A stretch of DNA of 8,493 nucleotides from the NCBI GenBank assembly GCA_947625455.1, contig CANQOJ010000096.1, forward strand, positions 1 to 8,493. Reading direction: 5' to 3'. The DNA is from an uncultured Clostridia bacterium. Its GTDB lineage: Bacteria > Bacillota > Clostridia > Oscillospirales > Ruminococcaceae. The translations under genes and the position numbers were made by a program. The notes under the pieces are model-generated. The model ran no database searches and was not told where the DNA came from. It worked only from the letters and a program-made list of their open reading frames with translations. Shown one piece after another: positions 7,082 to 8,493 of this stretch (position 1 is its first letter; each line of letters begins with the position of its first letter).

Positions 7082-7089
7082 ACTTCACC

Positions 7090-8121
7090 TTAATTATGCA
7101 AAAGTGCGTCTTGTACTTCTGCCGTATCCTTTGTTTCCTTATTTACTACAATAACACCCGTGTCCTCAAATTTCATGGAGATTTTCTTTCCGTCTGTAAG
7201 TTCAGAAGCTGTTTTAATGCCGGTATAACTCATAGAGTACTGTTTTTGCAGAATGGTTGACGCTTTGTATTCATCATCATTTATAAGTGCTGCGATTTCG
7301 TCCGAATAGTCAAATCCTATAACCACAATGTCCTTGCGCTCATGTTCCTTTATAGCAGTCGCAAATCCCACCGTTGAGCCGTTGTTTGTCCCGAACACTC
7401 CTTTCAGATTTGGATATTCAAGCAGCTCCTCCGCACATTCTATCGCTTTGTCAACATACCCGTCGTTGCATTTTATATCCGGTATCACTTTCCATGCTTC
7501 GGGCGCGTTTTTTGTCCAGTACTGAAAAAATCCCGCAAGCCTTTCGGTTATGGTCTGAGAAAAAGTTGAACCCACCTGCAACCCTATCTGCACATTGTCG
7601 CTTTCGGCATTTCCGCTTTTCCTAAGCTGATATATCATCTCTTTCGCCGCCTGCTGTCCTGCCATAAGATTGTCAGTCATATAGCAAACGTCGTAACTGT
7701 CGGTATTTGCCGCTGTATCAATAAGGACAACATGTATGCCCTTGTTGTATATCTCGTCAATCTTGCCCGCAAGCTTTACAGAATCGTTTGGTGCGACCAG
7801 AATTGCATCTGCGCCCGCGTCAGCCGCGTCCTGAAGAAGTCTTTCCTGCGATTCCCAGTCGGATTCGGCATATGAACCGCTGTAGTAAACATTACAGTTA
7901 AACGCCTCGCCGCCGTCTTTAGCGCCGTCAACTATTACCTGCCAGTAACTGCTTTCAAGATTTTTTACAACAAGATATATGTTCTTTCTGCCCTCTACTA
8001 TTTCTGTCAAAGGAGCAAAGTCAGGACCGGGTTTATACTCCTGTTCATCTTTCCCGCCCGTACACCCCGACAGCGTAAATCCGAGAATAATACAAATAAG
8101 CGCCGCGGCTAAACGTTTCAA
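7090..8121 (-). CDS. Sugar-binding-type substrate-binding lipoprotein (Peripla_BP_4 / RbsB-like)
   Basis: A 343-residue extracellular lipoprotein of the ribose/galactose-binding fold, anchored by lipobox LSGC (C20). The bilobed domain spans about 48-310: NIYLVVKNLESSYWQVIVDGAK, then RLLQDAADAGADAILVAP (about 94-111), VVLIDTAANT, and late GVFGTNNGS and VVIGFDYSDE, all typical of sugar ABC binding proteins. The start is TTG 8121: the preceding in-frame codon is TAG, and an AGAGGGG site lies 9 bases upstream. The gene is followed after 8 bases by the diguanylate cyclase, and no permease or ATPase gene is adjacent, which suggests signal sensing, as for XylFII-LytS or LuxP-LuxQ type pairs (family knowledge). 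The ligand is not readable; a sugar, polyol or autoinducer-like molecule is possible. A stand-alone transport role with distant partners is the alternative. Confidence 0.9.
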   Translation of the reverse strand: MKRLAAALICIILGFTLSGCTGGKDEQEYKPGPDFAPLTEIVEGRKNIYLVVKNLESSYWQVIVDGAKDGGEAFNCNVYYSGSYAESDWESQERLLQDAADAGADAILVAPNDSVKLAGKIDEIYNKGIHVVLIDTAANTDSYDVCYMTDNLMAGQQAAKEMIYQLRKSGNAESDNVQIGLQVGSTFSQTITERLAGFFQYWTKNAPEAWKVIPDIKCNDGYVDKAIECAEELLEYPNLKGVFGTNNGSTVGFATAIKEHERKDIVVIGFDYSDEIAALINDDEYKASTILQKQYSMSYTGIKTASELTDGKKISMKFEDTGVIVVNKETKDTAEVQDALLHN

Positions 8122-8130
8122 CTAAAATCG

Positions 8131-8137
8131 CCCCTCT
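8131..8137 (-). promoter_or_regulatory. Ribosome binding site fixing the TTG start of the binding lipoprotein
   Basis: AGAGGGG on the minus strand ends 9 bases before TTG 8121. No ATG or GTG in frame precedes a functional signal peptide, and a TAG codon immediately upstream excludes a longer product, so the TTG start is well supported. Confidence 0.75.
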
Positions 8138-8164
8138 TTCATACATTTATATGAATATTACGCA

Positions 8165-8195
8165 TAACGTATAATAATACACAATAAGTACGTTA
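8165..8195. promoter_or_regulatory. Candidate operator: 7-bp inverted repeat over the transcript start
   Basis: TAACGTA (8165-8171) and TACGTTA (8189-8195) form a perfect inverted repeat with a 17-base spacer, directly downstream of the -10 at 8201-8206 and covering the expected start near 8194. Position and symmetry fit a dimeric repressor site, or a hairpin at the 5' end of the leader. The regulator is unknown and chance is possible in AT-rich DNA. Confidence 0.35.
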
Positions 8196-8200
8196 CTTTT

Positions 8201-8229
8201 ATTTTACCACAATTTCCTAAAATTTTCAA
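8201..8229 (-). promoter_or_regulatory. Sigma-A-type promoter of the binding-lipoprotein/cyclase operon
   Basis: TTGAAA (8224-8229), 17 bases, then TAAAAT (8201-8206) on the minus strand, again preceded by TGTGG as in the promoter at 3257-3285. The transcript would begin near 8194, leaving a leader of about 73 bases before the TTG start. Confidence 0.8.
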
Positions 8230-8445
8230 GGGGAAATGTTCTCGAAATGCAAAAAACGGCAGTCACCGCAAAGAAATAGGTCAATTTTACCAAATACCCG
8301 AAAACGTCAAATCAAACGTTAAATAATGCCGTTTCAGCAAAAACCATGATTTCGGCTGAAACGGCTTGAACTGCAATTAAGCAGTGAGTTATCGTTATAT
8401 TGCACAAAATTTTTCAACAGGGAGTTGCTTGTACTTTCAATAAAA
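8230..8445. other. Non-coding region upstream of the sensor operon
   Basis: This is the core of the 372-base gene-free stretch at the right end (8122-8493). It contains no convincing open reading frame, tRNA or recognised riboswitch. Visible structure: a large hairpin (8328-8365), a small perfect hairpin ACTGC aattaa GCAGT (8370-8385), and AACGT/ACGTT half-sites at 8303-8307 and 8315-8320 that recur near the promoter and in the terminator. The stretch is bounded by the sensor-operon promoter and an incoming terminator. Confidence 0.5.
8328..8365. repeat. Perfect 11-bp inverted repeat (hairpin) upstream of the promoter
   Basis: GCCGTTTCAGC (8328-8338) and GCTGAAACGGC (8355-8365) are exact inverted copies with a 16-base loop; AAA/TTT in the loop can pair further. 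No T run follows on either strand, so it is not a normal terminator. It lies about 100 bases upstream of the -35, so a distal operator or the remains of a small structured element are possible. Confidence 0.6.
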
Positions 8446-8480
8446 ATAACGTTCGGTAAAATTCATTTACCGAACGTTAT
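8441..8480 (-). terminator. Intrinsic terminator of an upstream minus-strand gene outside the window
   Basis: A perfect 15-bp stem, ATAACGTTCGGTAAA (8446-8460) with 8466-8480 and a 5-base loop, is followed on the minus strand by TTTTTA. The T tract is on the minus-strand 3' side only, so it should end a gene lying to the right of base 8493 and separate it from the sensor operon. Confidence 0.8.
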
Positions 8481-8493
8481 CACTTGTTATTTC

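Noticed and set aside
8122..8142. Six-codon leader frame (MKEGRF, then TAG) ending directly before the TTG start
   Set aside because: It has no ribosome site of its own and contains the site of the lipoprotein gene, so it is probably incidental.
8245..8275. Possible terminator where a weak CGG...CCG stem precedes TTTTTT on the minus strand
   Set aside because: The stem has only three to four pairs, far weaker than the hairpin at 8446-8480.
8230..8330. Possible cyclic di-GMP riboswitch because of a CCGCAAAG string upstream of the cyclase operon
   Set aside because: The conserved GEMM helices and tetraloop are absent, the string is on the plus strand (opposite to the operon), and it lies upstream of the predicted transcript start.

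Overview
The window looks like chromosomal DNA of a low-to-moderate GC Gram-positive anaerobe, most likely a gut-type Clostridia (Oscillospiraceae/Lachnospiraceae-like). The basis is lipoprotein signal peptides with LSGC lipoboxes, AAGGAG/GAGGGG-type ribosome binding sites, TTGACA/TAAAAT promoters preceded by TGTGG, an oxygen-sensitive-looking 2x[4Fe-4S] aldo/keto reductase, and a lipoprotein built from transglutaminase-like, FN3-like and MORN-like parts. This assignment is inferred from gene style, not from a marker gene. All six genes lie on the minus strand, so transcription runs from the right edge to the left. I see no transposase, phage gene, CRISPR array, tRNA or rRNA.

Right part (8493 to 5582): a terminator-like hairpin ends an unseen upstream gene. 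About 370 bases of non-coding DNA follow, with hairpins and a good sigma-A-type promoter. Then come a sugar-binding-type lipoprotein (TTG start) and, 8 bases later, a membrane diguanylate cyclase (dCache-like sensor plus GGDEF). The pair looks like a ligand-sensing module that turns an extracellular small-molecule signal into cyclic di-GMP. No ABC transporter permease or ATPase is next to it in the window.

Middle (5581 to 3304): an inverted-repeat element of about 180 bp with 33-base arms fills the gap after the cyclase gene and contains the cyclase stop codon. It is followed by an aldo/keto reductase with a C-terminal two-cluster ferredoxin domain, a GC-rich terminator/attenuator hairpin, and a fumarylacetoacetate-hydrolase-family enzyme that has no room for an obvious promoter of its own.

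Left part (3303 to 1): a consensus promoter drives a two-gene unit. The first gene is a large surface lipoprotein (about 835 aa) with a transglutaminase-like domain that appears to lack the catalytic histidine, two FN3-like domains and about ten MORN-like repeats. The second is a low-molecular-weight protein tyrosine phosphatase that starts one base after the lipoprotein stop. The left end holds palindromic intergenic repeats and a second, interrupted relative of the repeat arm seen at 5414-5591.
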